A stretch of DNA of 47,500 bases. It comes from Glandiceps talaboti. Its lineage: Eukaryota > Hemichordata > Enteropneusta > Spengelidae. The DNA lies in the NCBI RefSeq assembly GCF_964340395.1, contig NC_135564.1, positions 15,780,957 through 15,828,456 on the forward strand, written 5' to 3'. The stretch's first letter is position 1; each line of letters opens with the position of its first letter. Under the pieces are notes generated by a model. It searched no databases. It was not told where the DNA came from and saw only the letters and a program-made list of their open reading frames with translations. Both the position numbers and the translations under genes were made by a program. Below are positions 1-21,149 of the stretch, in pieces.

Positions 1-260
1 CTATAGGTGCACGAAATACATTCTATTTCTCGGCGATGGTCCGGGTAACTTGCATTTAATACATTTAATACATTCCAGAGTTGCACGAAATACATTCTAG
101 TATCGGGAGGCGGTACGGGACCTTGCATTTAATACATTTAATACATTCCAGTATCGGGAGACGGTACGGGACCTTGCATTTAATACATTTAATATATTCT
201 AGAGTTGCACGAAATAGATTCTAGTATCGGTAGGCGATACGGGACCTTGCATTTAACGGA
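1..260. repeat. Diverged short tandem repeat
   Basis: Three to four imperfect units of about 55 to 90 bases lie head to tail. Each carries the words TGCACGAAATA, GTATCGG..GG..GTACGGGACC and TGCATTTAATACATTTAATA. The array starts at the window edge, so its true extent is unknown. No coding potential is visible. Confidence 0.8.
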
Positions 261-300
261 ATTTGAGGTGTTTATTTTGTTGGCGCTTGTATAATTATGC

Positions 301-443
301 TATTCTCCAATATTTTTCTTCATTCAGGAGGAAATACTCGTGACTTAAGGATTGTCACTACGAGTCGCTAGACGAGTAGCGACAAAGGTCCCTTAGGTCA
401 CTCGTATTTTCCTTGGCTGAATGAAGAAAGATATTGGGGAATA
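301..443. repeat. Foldback (hairpin) element
   Basis: The arms at about 301-350 and 390-443 are imperfect reverse complements of each other (left CCAATATTTTTCTTCATTCA, right TGAATGAAGAAAGATATTGG). A second small palindrome (GTCGCTA / GTAGCGAC) lies in the loop. Only the right arm occurs at the matching place beside paralog B (24282-24345), so the edge of the gene duplication falls in the loop of this hairpin. Confidence 0.7.
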
Positions 444-509
444 ACATCTAATTAAAAAACAACAAAACAGAGATGAAGATAGAAAATATATTTGAGAACA
501 CTTATCAAC

Positions 510-745
510 TTTATTAACGTTCTATATCTGTGTTAGAGTCACAACTAATGTTTTCATGACATATCTCTGAATAAATATAGATTACATATAAAAATAAAAA
601 TACAAAAATCACTTTCATTGCAAAGTTTATGCTTCTATTAGTACATTGTGTTGTACACAGTATAAGTGATATCGCTTGTAAAATACTCACTAAATATAAA
701 CAATTGACTAGATGTCGTTCACTTTAGTCATTTCCTCACTTTATT
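510..745 (-). other. Candidate polyadenylation signals of paralog A
   Basis: Read on the minus strand, AATAAA hexamers occur at 740-745 and 510-515, about 890 and 1120 bases after the stop codon. Both positions are kept in paralog B. Cleavage sites cannot be seen directly, so this is only a candidate 3' end for the transcript. Confidence 0.35.
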
Positions 746-984
746 CTCCCCTATAAATTAAAAGTTGATAAAGTTGACTAGTTCTATCGATATAATACAA
801 ATTATACTTTAGGTACAAAAATGTTGAATTAAAACAACAAGTCATTGTACTTTCAATTTCCCCATTTCATAAAAACGCTGTATGTCTGTTATGAGTGGTT
901 TTGTTTTAAACTAAAATTTGATCAAAACATCTCATTAAAATCTCTGAAAAGATCGAAAAATAATTAAATGTCATTAAATCATAA

Positions 985-1282
985 CAACAAATTTCTAAAA
1001 AGAAAGACAAATACAATGTACATAACAAAACTGTACATTCTATAAACACGCAAGTTCGCCACCTTCACGAAGCGTGTCGTGTGTGTGAAGGATTGTTAGT
1101 CTGTGATGAATATCGCCCTCTGTCGGATGAGACATGTGAGGGATTAGTTCTCCAGTACAACACTAGTGCAGGCACTGTACTGTGTCGCTGTGGTAAAGAA
1201 TCGTTACATCTAGCGATAAAAACTGACATCGAGTGGAATTTTTTACATTGAATAAATGTGAAACACTTCAGTCAAAGTACAG
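985..1282 (+). other. Conserved block with unexplained plus-strand open frame, antisense to 3' UTR A
   Basis: This stretch is less AT-rich than its surroundings and is open from 985 to the stop at 1249-1251 (88 codons, no ATG in frame). The predicted peptide is cysteine-containing (ACRVCEGLLVCDEY, then TVLCRCGKES) and matches no family I know. A consensus splice donor (TACAG|GTAAGA) follows at 1282/1283 on the same strand. The block lies downstream of the stop of the minus-strand gene. From about 1000 to 1425 it is identical to the copy beside paralog B, whereas the DNA on both sides has scattered differences. It could be an antisense exon, an exon relic, or a structured 3' UTR element. Confidence 0.4.
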
Positions 1283-1633
1283 GTAAGATAATTTACATGT
1301 CTTGCATACATCAAAATATAAAACAGAGATGACAACCTAATCGCAGTCTACACGATATAACGTTTACCGGGCTATAGTGTATTAGCCGGTCAATGTTGTT
1401 GTGTGCTGTGATATAAAAAAATGATTAAAATAAATCAAAATTCAAAAATATGCCTTGTACTAGTTTCCAAAATGGAAACTTTTAGTCACAATTTTATCAC
1501 AAAATAACAACATTATCCAAGTATGATAATGTTATGTCTATGAAATCACTGCATATTAAAATTATGCATGTAAAAATCTCAAGTTCAAAATCAAATTTAG
1601 AATTTCACATTCTACAATGTTGTCATCTCTGTT

Positions 1634-11910
<10,277 letters not shown>

Positions 11911-11998
11911 CTTCAGTTCTTATGATTTTCAACTGGCCCTGTTAAAACAAATTCTTTGAGTAGAAATATTGGAGATAAGATAACTTATGTTAACGGTA

Positions 11999-14017
11999 CC
12001 ATTGCCTTGTGTTTTGTGTATCTATATTTAAATGAAAAGTGAATAAAATAACTAACAAACAGTGTCATATAAAGAAATGAACTCCTTCGTAGTCTGCATT
12101 TATTCCATAGATCGAGTTAGTGTACATTACAGAAAAAATCATACAATCGTCTACGCATATTTATTGCTTTAAACATAAATTAAATAATTTTGAACTACCT
12201 GTCAAACATTATACATAACTCACCTTCAATAGTTACTTTTCGTTTAGTCACTAATCAGCAAGCTATCCATGACTAAATTTAGCCAACATGGACATTGTTA
12301 TATCACCGTTTCTAGAAGGTGTAGGTTTTTACTTGGAAATGTAATATAACTTCTGACCATGAAAGCTTATTTCCCACCTGGCATCACCCTAGGCTACGTG
12401 TACAAATATGGAGATAGATACAAATATTAGATAGATTGCAGACTAACAAAATCTTCCATTTCAGAGGTAAATTTTCTTGAACCTTTAGTATGATTCACAA
12501 CTGTTCAAACCAACAAACCTGCGGGGAGGGGGTGCTCAAACGTTAAAATGAATAATTGATAATAAGTGGAGTTTTAGGCTTCTGCTATAATATGTGATTT
12601 ATTTGAAAAAGTCAAGAAGTAATGCATTGGTATTTTTTACCACTTTGGTATGCTGACTGGTTTTCAAGTGTTTACCCAGCTTCTAGAAGTATTCAGTAAA
12701 CACTGAAAAACATGTCGAGGCATGTAACGAATGATTTAGGGGAGGGGAGGTTTAGTTGGAGTGCTACACAAATTAATTGTACGCATTATAAAATTTACAG
12801 AGAGTATTAATCACTTTAAGACTTAAGTCAATGTCACTTTACCAAAATATTGTTATAAATGAATTCTGGATAACATGTCTTTCCAAATTTTTAAACAATT
12901 ACTGGGATCCTTTGAATTGTTCTTGTTGATATTACGACATGTCCTAAGAGGTCATAAATGTCACTACAAAATATTTTACAATTTATTTTTTTACCTTCAA
13001 TAAGAAACCATTGCCTTGTGTTTTGTGTATCTATATTTAAATGAAAAGTGAATAAAATAACTAACAAACAGTGTCATATAAAGAAATGAACTCCTTCGTA
13101 GTCTGCATTTATTCCATAGATCGAGTTAGTGTACATTACAGAAAAAATCATACAATCGTCTACGCATATTTATTGCTTTAAACATAAATTAAATAATTTT
13201 GAACTACCTGTCAAACATTATACATAACTCACCTTCAATAGTTACTTTTCGTTTAGTCACTAATCAGCAAGCTATCCATGACTAAATTTAGCCAACATGG
13301 ACATTGTTATATCACCGTTTCTAGAAGGTGTAGGTTTTTACTTGGAAATGTAATATAACTTCTGACCATGAAAGCTTATTTCCCACCTGGCATCACCCTA
13401 GGCTACGTGTACAAATATGGAGATAGATACAAATATTAGATAGATTGCAGACTAACAAAATCTTCCATTTCAGAGGTAAATTTTCTTGAACCTTTAGTAT
13501 GATTCACAACTGTTCAAACCAACAAACCTGCGGGGAGGGGGTGCTCAAACGTTAAAATGAATAATTGATAATAAGTGGAGTTTTAGGCTTCTGCTATAAT
13601 ATGTGATTTATTTGAAAAAGTCAAGAAGTAATGCATTGGTATTTTTTACCACTTTGGTATGCTGACTGGTTTTCAAGTGTTTACCCAGCTTCTAGAAGTA
13701 TTCAGTAAACACTGAAAAACATGTCGAGGCATGTAACGAATGATTTAGGGGAGGGGAGGTTTAGTTGGAGTGCTACACAAATTAATTGTACGCATTATAA
13801 AATTTACAGAGAGTATTAATCACTTTAAGACTTAAGTCAATGTCACTTTACCAAAATATTGTTATAAATGAATTCTGGATAACATGTCTTTCCAAATTTT
13901 TAAACAATTACTGGGATCCTTTGAATTGTTCTTGTTGATATTACGACATGTCCTAAGAGGTCATAAATGTCACTACAAAATATTTTACAATTTATTTTTT
14001 TACCTTCAATAAGAAAC
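11999..14017. repeat. 1009-bp tandem duplication upstream of paralog A
   Basis: The unit 11999-13008 recurs at 13009-14017 with an offset of 1009 bases. By eye the two copies are identical throughout, including short runs such as GCGGGGAGGGGGTGC. Paralog B has a single diverged copy of the right part (41757-42165). The unit lies in the intron between the 5' UTR exon and coding exon 1. It is either a very recent duplication or an assembly duplicate. Confidence 0.92.
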
Positions 14018-14203
14018 ATGCTTAAGTTGCAGACTATGCAACTTTACTTCCTTTTCACACTGGCCGTATAAAATGTTACTCTGGACACTTAGAAACAACT
14101 ATTTATTACAATTATCATGACCTCTGACCTAAATGTTTTATATTGTCGTTTAGCCCAATACTTTAGGTTTTGAGAAAAAACTTTTTGACAAATATATACT
14201 TAC

Positions 14204-14372
14204 CCTTTGAGAGTGAAATGATTCTCTCAATCACTACATACAACTGTTGGTGTAATGCCGCAATAAGTGACACTGTACAAGATGATGTCCAACTAAAGAG
14301 GTAGTGTAGGCAGTGTACACAGGTGCCAGGATTCCTTATCAGGTTAGCCACTTCACATCAGTGGTCATATAT
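14204..14372 (-). other. Candidate 5' UTR exon of paralog A
   Basis: The 169-base segment has an acceptor (ATTACTTACAG) and a donor (AAAGG|GTAAGTA) and is conserved at the same place upstream of paralog B. All three frames are closed near the exon start, so it is read as untranslated. It would splice to the acceptor at 11938, 28 bases before the ATG. Confidence 0.6.
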
Positions 14373-14599
14373 CTGTAAGTAATGAACAACCAACTGTTAC
14401 AACGATGAATGACTGGTGTTCTTAGTAAATAGAACCACTGTATATTGCATTTGATCGGCAATATTGTAGACAACGAATTTTGAAATAGTGAAGAGATCGT
14501 ATAAATGTATGTCGGCGAATTCTCCAGTCTGATTGTCCACAGATGCGATCTAATGGCCAACCACAACATTTAATGTTAAGTTTTTATAGAACGTTGTAG

Positions 14600-15600
14600 C
14601 ATATGTCTCGGCGAATAAGCGAATAAAAAAGAAGGAATTTATTCTGGTCAGTGCGCAAGTATTTGTACAGAAAAACACCAAATAACAATGTTTCTTGTCT
14701 GTGTTTTGTCGTCAACAGCTCAAAACCCCTAACAGGTACTTGTATTTATCAATTTACGACACAAATTATCAATATGGTATTTTACGAATACGTGAAGTCG
14801 AATACGACATACAGATCAAGTAATTATGATGTGCATGCAATACCCCAATACATTCAGAGAATGTGCTTAATACGCATGAACGCTACGTAATGAGTTATAC
14901 ATGACAAGACTGAATCAGACTCTGTGCATAGCGAACCCCGGATGACAGGCTACATTACTATTGAAGTCGACCTAAGTTACAGTAACCCCTGACTTATGAT
15001 GATGGTTTATTCACAAATTAAAAACTGACAAATTGCAGTTAATTAGTCACAGACTTTTGAACCTATTAAGATTGCCAAGGAGGTTCTACATGAACCAACT
15101 CATATATAGGTGAAAGCCATGATCCAATAATTGATACCAAATCTTGACATACGATCCCTCCCCGTTCTTGACCATAGACAAGGAGGACATTTCTTCCCTG
15201 TCTGTGTCTTGACACTGACATTTAACGAAAATGAATATTCTCTCAATCACTATGGCCCAATCTGGCTCTATTTTGCTCAGTATTCCATGTATCACTTTTT
15301 AAATACTTTACTGACAGGTACAATATCTATTGATTATGCATTGTTGCAAAGTTTAGTAAAAAGATGTCGATTATTATCGACCTGGAACGCCGTAGTGAAC
15401 CAGTGAGAGCCGTATGGATCATATCATTTACCTGTTGATAGCACCATTTTTACTGAAATCTACGTAATATTTCGAATTCATTTCTCGCTTCATTTACTAC
15501 AGAACTTTGATAAAATTAAACGATTAATGCTTGTCAAGCAAGGCGAATCCTAAATCAGTCTGTATGTATACATATAATACACACAGAATAACAGTGTTAA
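14600..15600. other. No gene seen
   Basis: Unique AT-rich DNA. Overlapping open frames of 60-90 codons on both strands (14651-14890, 15086-15406) lack recognisable domains and convincing splice sites. Confidence 0.5.
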
Positions 15601-15601
15601 A

Positions 15602-15906
15602 GGTCCGTATTTTCGACATTTTCTTATTTTCGTGAGGGACACGAGTCCCCCGTACACCATCTGCAAGCAGGGCTAATGGAGATGTACGTAAAGTTTACTG
15701 TTTTACAATGGTTTTACTCCAGTTGTCGGAGAAGTCACATAATTCTTCGAAAAATCAAAAGTCTAAAACGAACAGATTTTTACAAAACCCCTTTGGTCTC
15801 TATTTATGAATTTTCAGACAGATCGGCGAGTATTTAAAATAATGAACCTGAGCGAAGTTGAGTTCGATCACGCAAGTTGTTTGCCATCTGTAATCTGATA
15901 CGGACC
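15602..15906. mobile_element. Possible MITE-like element
   Basis: The ends carry a perfect 9-base inverted repeat (GGTCCGTAT at 15602, ATACGGACC at 15898). The inside is about 300 bases, somewhat richer in CpG, with no coding frame. Target duplication is unclear, so the call is tentative. Confidence 0.35.
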
Positions 15907-16013
15907 CCTACAATTTCGAGATTTCAAGTAATTTGAAGGTCTTCTAAAATCGTATTGTTTTCATTTTCAGCACAACTGAACTGAGGTTCAGTAGTGCTAT
16001 AGGGATCGCCCGA

Positions 16014-16096
<83 letters not shown>
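16014..16096. repeat. (TCTG)n microsatellite
   Basis: About twenty TCTG units are followed by a short (TG)n run. Threonine/aspartate/arginine-rich frames on the minus strand are artefacts. Confidence 0.95.
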
Positions 16097-16119
16097 GGAT
16101 GTGTGTGTGTGTGTTTGTA

Positions 16120-16640
16120 AACAACTTAAAGTCAAAAACTGCTGGACCGATTGCCATGATATTTTGTGGGTGCATAATACCTTGTGTGTCTAGTTGGGAA
16201 ATTGATTAAATCAAAATGAACTTATCACCGATGTGATTTGGGTAAAAAAATGTAATTTTTTGTCAAAAAGCTTAAACTTAGAAACTATGACTGGGCAGAT
16301 TGGGTTGAAATTTGGGTGAAATATTCTTCAGGGTGTTTATACTAAGAATTATTCATGATATGATGGTCCCATCAGTGATATGCAAATTAGGGCTAAAAAT
16401 GTGTATTTTTGGTCAAAAACCTATAATTCCAAAAGTACTCAGTAGATGGGGCTGAAATTTAATAGGGGTGCATCTGTGGGTGTATAGATGAAGGAATATT
16501 CAGCATATAATGATATCATCAGTAATATGCAACTTTGGAGATGTGAATTTGGTCAAAAATTTAAATCTCAAAAATTACTCTGTCAATGAGAGTGAAACTT
16601 GGTGAGATATTGTTAGAAGTGTTATTCTGCAGACTTTCTT
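16120..16640 (+). repeat. Diverged ~140-160 bp tandem repeats
   Basis: Four degenerate units share the skeleton GGTCAAAAA...AAAA(A/G)TACTC.GT..ATGGG.(G/C)TGAAATTTGG. Key words begin near 16130, 16278, 16418 and 16555. The array leads directly into the next, different array. No coding potential is visible. Confidence 0.65.
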
Positions 16641-16659
16641 CAAGATATTTTGACACAAT

Positions 16660-17375
16660 TGGCCCTAACATCCATGCATGACCACACCCTTAGCAACAAC
16701 CAAATGGCAATTTATTTCGATCAAATACCAACATCATCTGGAAGGCAAGTGAGTAAACAGTCAAAAATGTATGCAAATATCCCTAGCAACCATGACCACG
16801 CCCATAGGAACAGCCAAACGGTCGTGTATTTCACAAAAATAACAGGGATTAAGAAACTTGAATAAATATTCAAAAAATGTAAATTTGCCTAGCAACAAAA
16901 CCACGCCCATAGCAACAGCCAAATAATCACGTATATTGCAAAGATAACAGGAATTGAAAGACAAACGAATAAACATTCAAAATATGTAAATGTGCCTAGC
17001 AACAAGACCACGCCCATAGCAACAGCCAAATTATCACATGCATTGCTAGGTTAACAACAGGGATTAATAGACAATTGACTAAATATTCAAAAAAATGTAT
17101 GCAAATGTACCTAGCAACAAGACCAAGCCCATAGCAACAGCCAAATGATCATACATATTGCGAAGATAACAAGGATTAATAGACAAATGAATAAACATTT
17201 AAAAATGTATGCAAATGTGCCTAGCAACAAGACCACGCCCATAGCAACAGCCAAATTATCATGTATGTTGCAAAGATAATATCAGGAATTCATACAAAAG
17301 TGAACAATAATATATCTAGCAACATGACCACGCCCATAGCAACAGCCAAATTATTGTGTATATCGAAAAGATAGC
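16660..17375 (+). repeat. Seven ~95-115 bp repeats with CACGCCC and TAGCAAC boxes
   Basis: The word CCTAGCAACAAGACCACGCC, followed by CATAGCAACAGCCAAA, recurs with cores at 16682, 16796, 16901, 17008, 17123, 17233 and 17328. Linkers share TTGCAAAGATAACAGG and AATAAACATTCAAAAATG. Boxes are better kept than linkers. Confidence 0.85.
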
Positions 17376-17815
17376 AACATGATTGGAAAGGCAACTGGAT
17401 AGTCATTCAGCAAATGAACACCTATTGTTAGCATGGACTAGAACATGGATAAATAATTTTTTAAAAACTGTACAGTTGTGCTACAATGCCATTGGCAGTA
17501 TTTTTAAATTCCTATATCAAAATCATGAAATTGCTAATTTACTGTGCCATACTAAATTTACATTTTAACCTTTGTCATGACCATCTGTTACCGTAATGTC
17601 CACGACTCAAAAAAATTAGCCAAAAGTTTGGAAAAATGTCGATAAATATATTTCGTTCGTTCAGTTATATATACATATACATATACATATACATATATAT
17701 CAAATATTGTAACATGGTATGTTTTAACATATATTTCGTTGTCGGTCAATAGTTTCGTAGTTTTTTTAAAACAAGACAAAGTGTTGAATTAACCTGTGTT
17801 AACAATAAGCTTACC

Positions 17816-18191
17816 TGAAGTATACCAAGGAATTATTTATTCTCAGTACAATTGGTCGATCAAAAAGACGTAAATGGCCAAGCTGCAGAGATGGAGAGAA
17901 CACAACATAGTGGTTACACTCACGACGACAGCGAGTAGTCTGCCAGTGCGTAAACGTCTGACTTTGTTTTATGTTCCCATTGCCTTCAAACAAACTACCA
18001 TATATGGTGTAGTTGTTGTATGGTGCAGAGCGTAAACGTTGAGCACTTGTCAAAGTAGATAAGAACTTTGTCACTGGACTCAATCGTGTCAACGAACTAC
18101 CATATACAATGTAGCTTTTATACTGTAACGTCGAATTTAAAATCGTTACATTACATACGATATACATAACAATTATATGATGTCTACACAC
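17816..18191 (-). other. Candidate upstream exon region
   Basis: A consensus donor on the minus strand (ACTTCAG|GTAAGC) lies at 17816, and a possible acceptor (CTCTCCATCTCTGCAG) at 17884. A 126-codon open frame covers 17811-18191 but resembles no protein. Part of this region (17985-18085) is a diverged copy of 21042-21145, next to which another good donor lies. An alternative 5' exon of paralog A is possible. Confidence 0.3.
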
Positions 18192-18199
18192 GCTTGATT

Positions 18200-19870
18200 A
18201 ATCAGCATTTAAATCAGATATAAAATATTGTCATCCTCTCGGTTCAATCTATTATGACAGACACCACATTACCATGAGATTCTCTCCTACTACTTATACT
18301 TAACAGGCATGATGTCATATCCAGAGATTTTATATTTCCAGTATTATCACAATATTCATTTGGATACTAATCAACATACCGTCAAATATAAGTCTATCAC
18401 GTGACTATTAAAACATTAACACAGTGTGCTAAATGTTTAGGATTCCCATCCTGTACTCCCCATCAAAACAAACCATGGGTCATACAAATTAAATACTGAG
18501 TAAAATCGTAATTTCATATCAATACTTCGCTAATTCCTGATTTGTTAACATTCTATACATTTGATGTTTTCAGGTTGGTTCAAATTATTGAATAAATTAT
18601 GGTGTAGCACGTAAGCCACTAATTTATAATCTTCTCACACCATACCGTTCATCTCAGTATCAGACACACCAAACCCCACAACATGTTAACATACCAGCGT
18701 AGTACTCATCCGATCACATATATCTTTTCAAGGGGCACAAGGTGAGGTGATAAGATTTAAGAGCGTACTATTCATTGCATAGCAACTTGCAATTGATTGA
18801 ATTGAAATTTGGTATAACTTGTAAACAACCTGAAAACATAATACATTATTTAGACTAATTTAGTTAAGGTTACATGTAAGTATTTTCAGTTGAGTAAAAA
18901 TGTATAAACTGATTAAGTGAGCATGGATACATTACACTGTAACATATTCTACTACTTTGAATAATCTATAAGGTGTCCCTTCCTAAAACATTGTCAAATC
19001 ACGTGACTTAATAAGCACAACTCTGTACAGACTCTATAATTAATGATAAAAAATAAAAACTCTTGGTGAGAAACCAACGTCTTTGTTTAAACTCGACTGA
19101 TAAATGTCGTCTTTAACTGATTACAGTTAAGACTATGGAAAAATGCAATCTTTCGTATTATAATGGTATTTTAACTTCTATAACTTCAATAAAATTCTCC
19201 TTCTCGCCTTCTTGTGAACTCTTTTTAAAACTGTACAAAGTAACACCCCACATACTGCCTATCATATTCAATAGACAAACCAGTCAAAGTATTATTTTCT
19301 GGTAGTTATAAAGTACTGGTACATGCGTGGTTAATTGATTTAAAAGGACACATTTAGGACAGACCTTTGTTAGTTTATCTGAGGCAGAGGCGAGGACAAA
19401 AGTTATGTTGGCAATATTCCCATTTTTATTTCTTATCCCATAAATGACGGTCATTCGCCTTTACTCCATCCATTCCAGTTGTGTTTTTATTGACAAGTTC
19501 TAAGCTTTTGTGAAACATCGTCCTTTATAGTTGCACTAGCTACAGCTGGAAAGTTTTTTGTAACTGCTTTGTTAGTTGTAATTGGCATACTCGTCATACC
19601 ATCACAATCTGTATAGTATTGAATCACCTGTGCTGTGGGTAAACATATTTGTTTAGCTCCACATATAGTATGGTGCAATGTATCGAATCAAATTGATCAA
19701 TGGGTCCGCACCTAAAAAGTATTGCTCTAGTGAATGACAGTTTCAATGTTTTACTATACTCCTACATGTATAGACAGAATAGATCCCAAAAATGAAAACG
19801 GCAATTTCAAAATAGTGGTATTTCAAGTTTTCTGTGAATATAGTGTTTGCCATCTGATCGACGAAATGAC
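18200..19870. other. No gene seen
   Basis: Unique AT-rich sequence. The only frames are short and without domain features. Confidence 0.5.
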
Positions 19871-19872
19871 CT

Positions 19873-19874
19873 GC

Positions 19875-19953
<79 letters not shown>

Positions 19954-19955
19954 TT
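19873..19955. repeat. (TCTG)n microsatellite
   Basis: About twenty units, with one TCTGTTTG interruption near the right end. Confidence 0.95.
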
Positions 19956-20608
19956 TTCTGATAACGTTCTGGGTCATTTGATATAATTAGTTTCGAATCG
20001 AAATAGTATCATCGTAACCAATATCACCAATATTTAAGATCTGTTAAGTCCCCGAGAGAAAATGGTTTTGTCTACACTCCACACGTTTGGTTTATAGGTC
20101 CAATGACGAGAGTGGTGTCATTTTTTTCTCAAAATCTGAATTGATTGTTAAAGATTCAATAATACAAGTATCTTAAATTAGAATTACTCTATCTAACCAA
20201 TATGTATCCATTACTTTCAGATGGGGATCAAATGTTTCGAAGGTTGATAACATTTTTACATAAAACATTATCAAACATAAATATATATAGATATGAAATT
20301 GTAGCTACACCACAAAGCAGACTAATTGAGTCAAGCTATTTTCAAAAGGCCGATGGGATGTGAAACTGCAACATCAACCATGCTATACGGTATATGTAAA
20401 ACATTCTTATATCTGACAGAGAAACTCTAAGAATTAACCAATGGTAGCAACAAGTTAAAAACCCAATTAAAAAAATCTTTCTGCGCAAACTCAAAGGTGA
20501 TAAACTATACAAATCAAGAAGAGATTTATAATTGCAATCATATCATATTTAGTTGATACAGACTTTGATATAAAACTCTTGTATATCATGTGAACAGCTA
20601 TGAAACGT

Positions 20609-20688
<80 letters not shown>
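20609..20688. repeat. (TG)n microsatellite
   Basis: About 40 TG units. The Cys-Val and His-Thr frames through it are artefacts. Confidence 0.97.
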
Positions 20689-20689
<1 letters not shown>

Positions 20690-20840
20690 ATTCAATCCAG
20701 AGTGATACTATATATAGTCGTATATATATATGTACTGTTGGTATCGAGAGACACATGTACAATATTACAGTTTGAAGTACTGGAAACTATACTGGACAGT
20801 AACAAGATTTGAAAATATTCTGTTAACAGTAGATCTTACC

Positions 20841-21145
20841 TGAAATCAGTATTACTTGGATTTGTCGTCTTCGTCAGATGCGATTAGGCGATGTAATACA
20901 TGTATGATGGCAGATGTTCGTGATTCAGAACACTACACAAATGGTGTTCTGTCCATGGGCTGTCTGTCTGAATGTAAACTTTGGACTTCGTTGTAGATCA
21001 GGTAGAAATAAAGTATACGTCACATACACAAATTAACTGTTCCGTGTCAACGAACTATCCCATGTACGTTGTAGCTGGTCATGGTATGATAAACGTTGTA
21101 CGAATAGACTCATAATGTGTTTATCATCTCAGTGGACTTTAGTGT
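20841..21145 (-). other. Candidate upstream exon region, related to 17816-18085
   Basis: A strong minus-strand donor (ATTTCAG|GTAAGATC) ends a possible exon at 20841. The flank at 21042-21145 aligns with 17985-18085 (shared AACGAACTA, TGTAGCT and AAACGTTG words in the same order). Product and start are not visible. Confidence 0.3.
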
Positions 21146-21149
21146 TCTG

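Noticed and set aside
15924-16175. Thr/Asp/Arg-rich repeat proteins
   Set aside because: Translations of (TCTG)n microsatellite.
17383-17568. Short frames in 14.6-24.3 kb
   Set aside because: No recognisable domain or convincing exon borders, and no second copy to test conservation.
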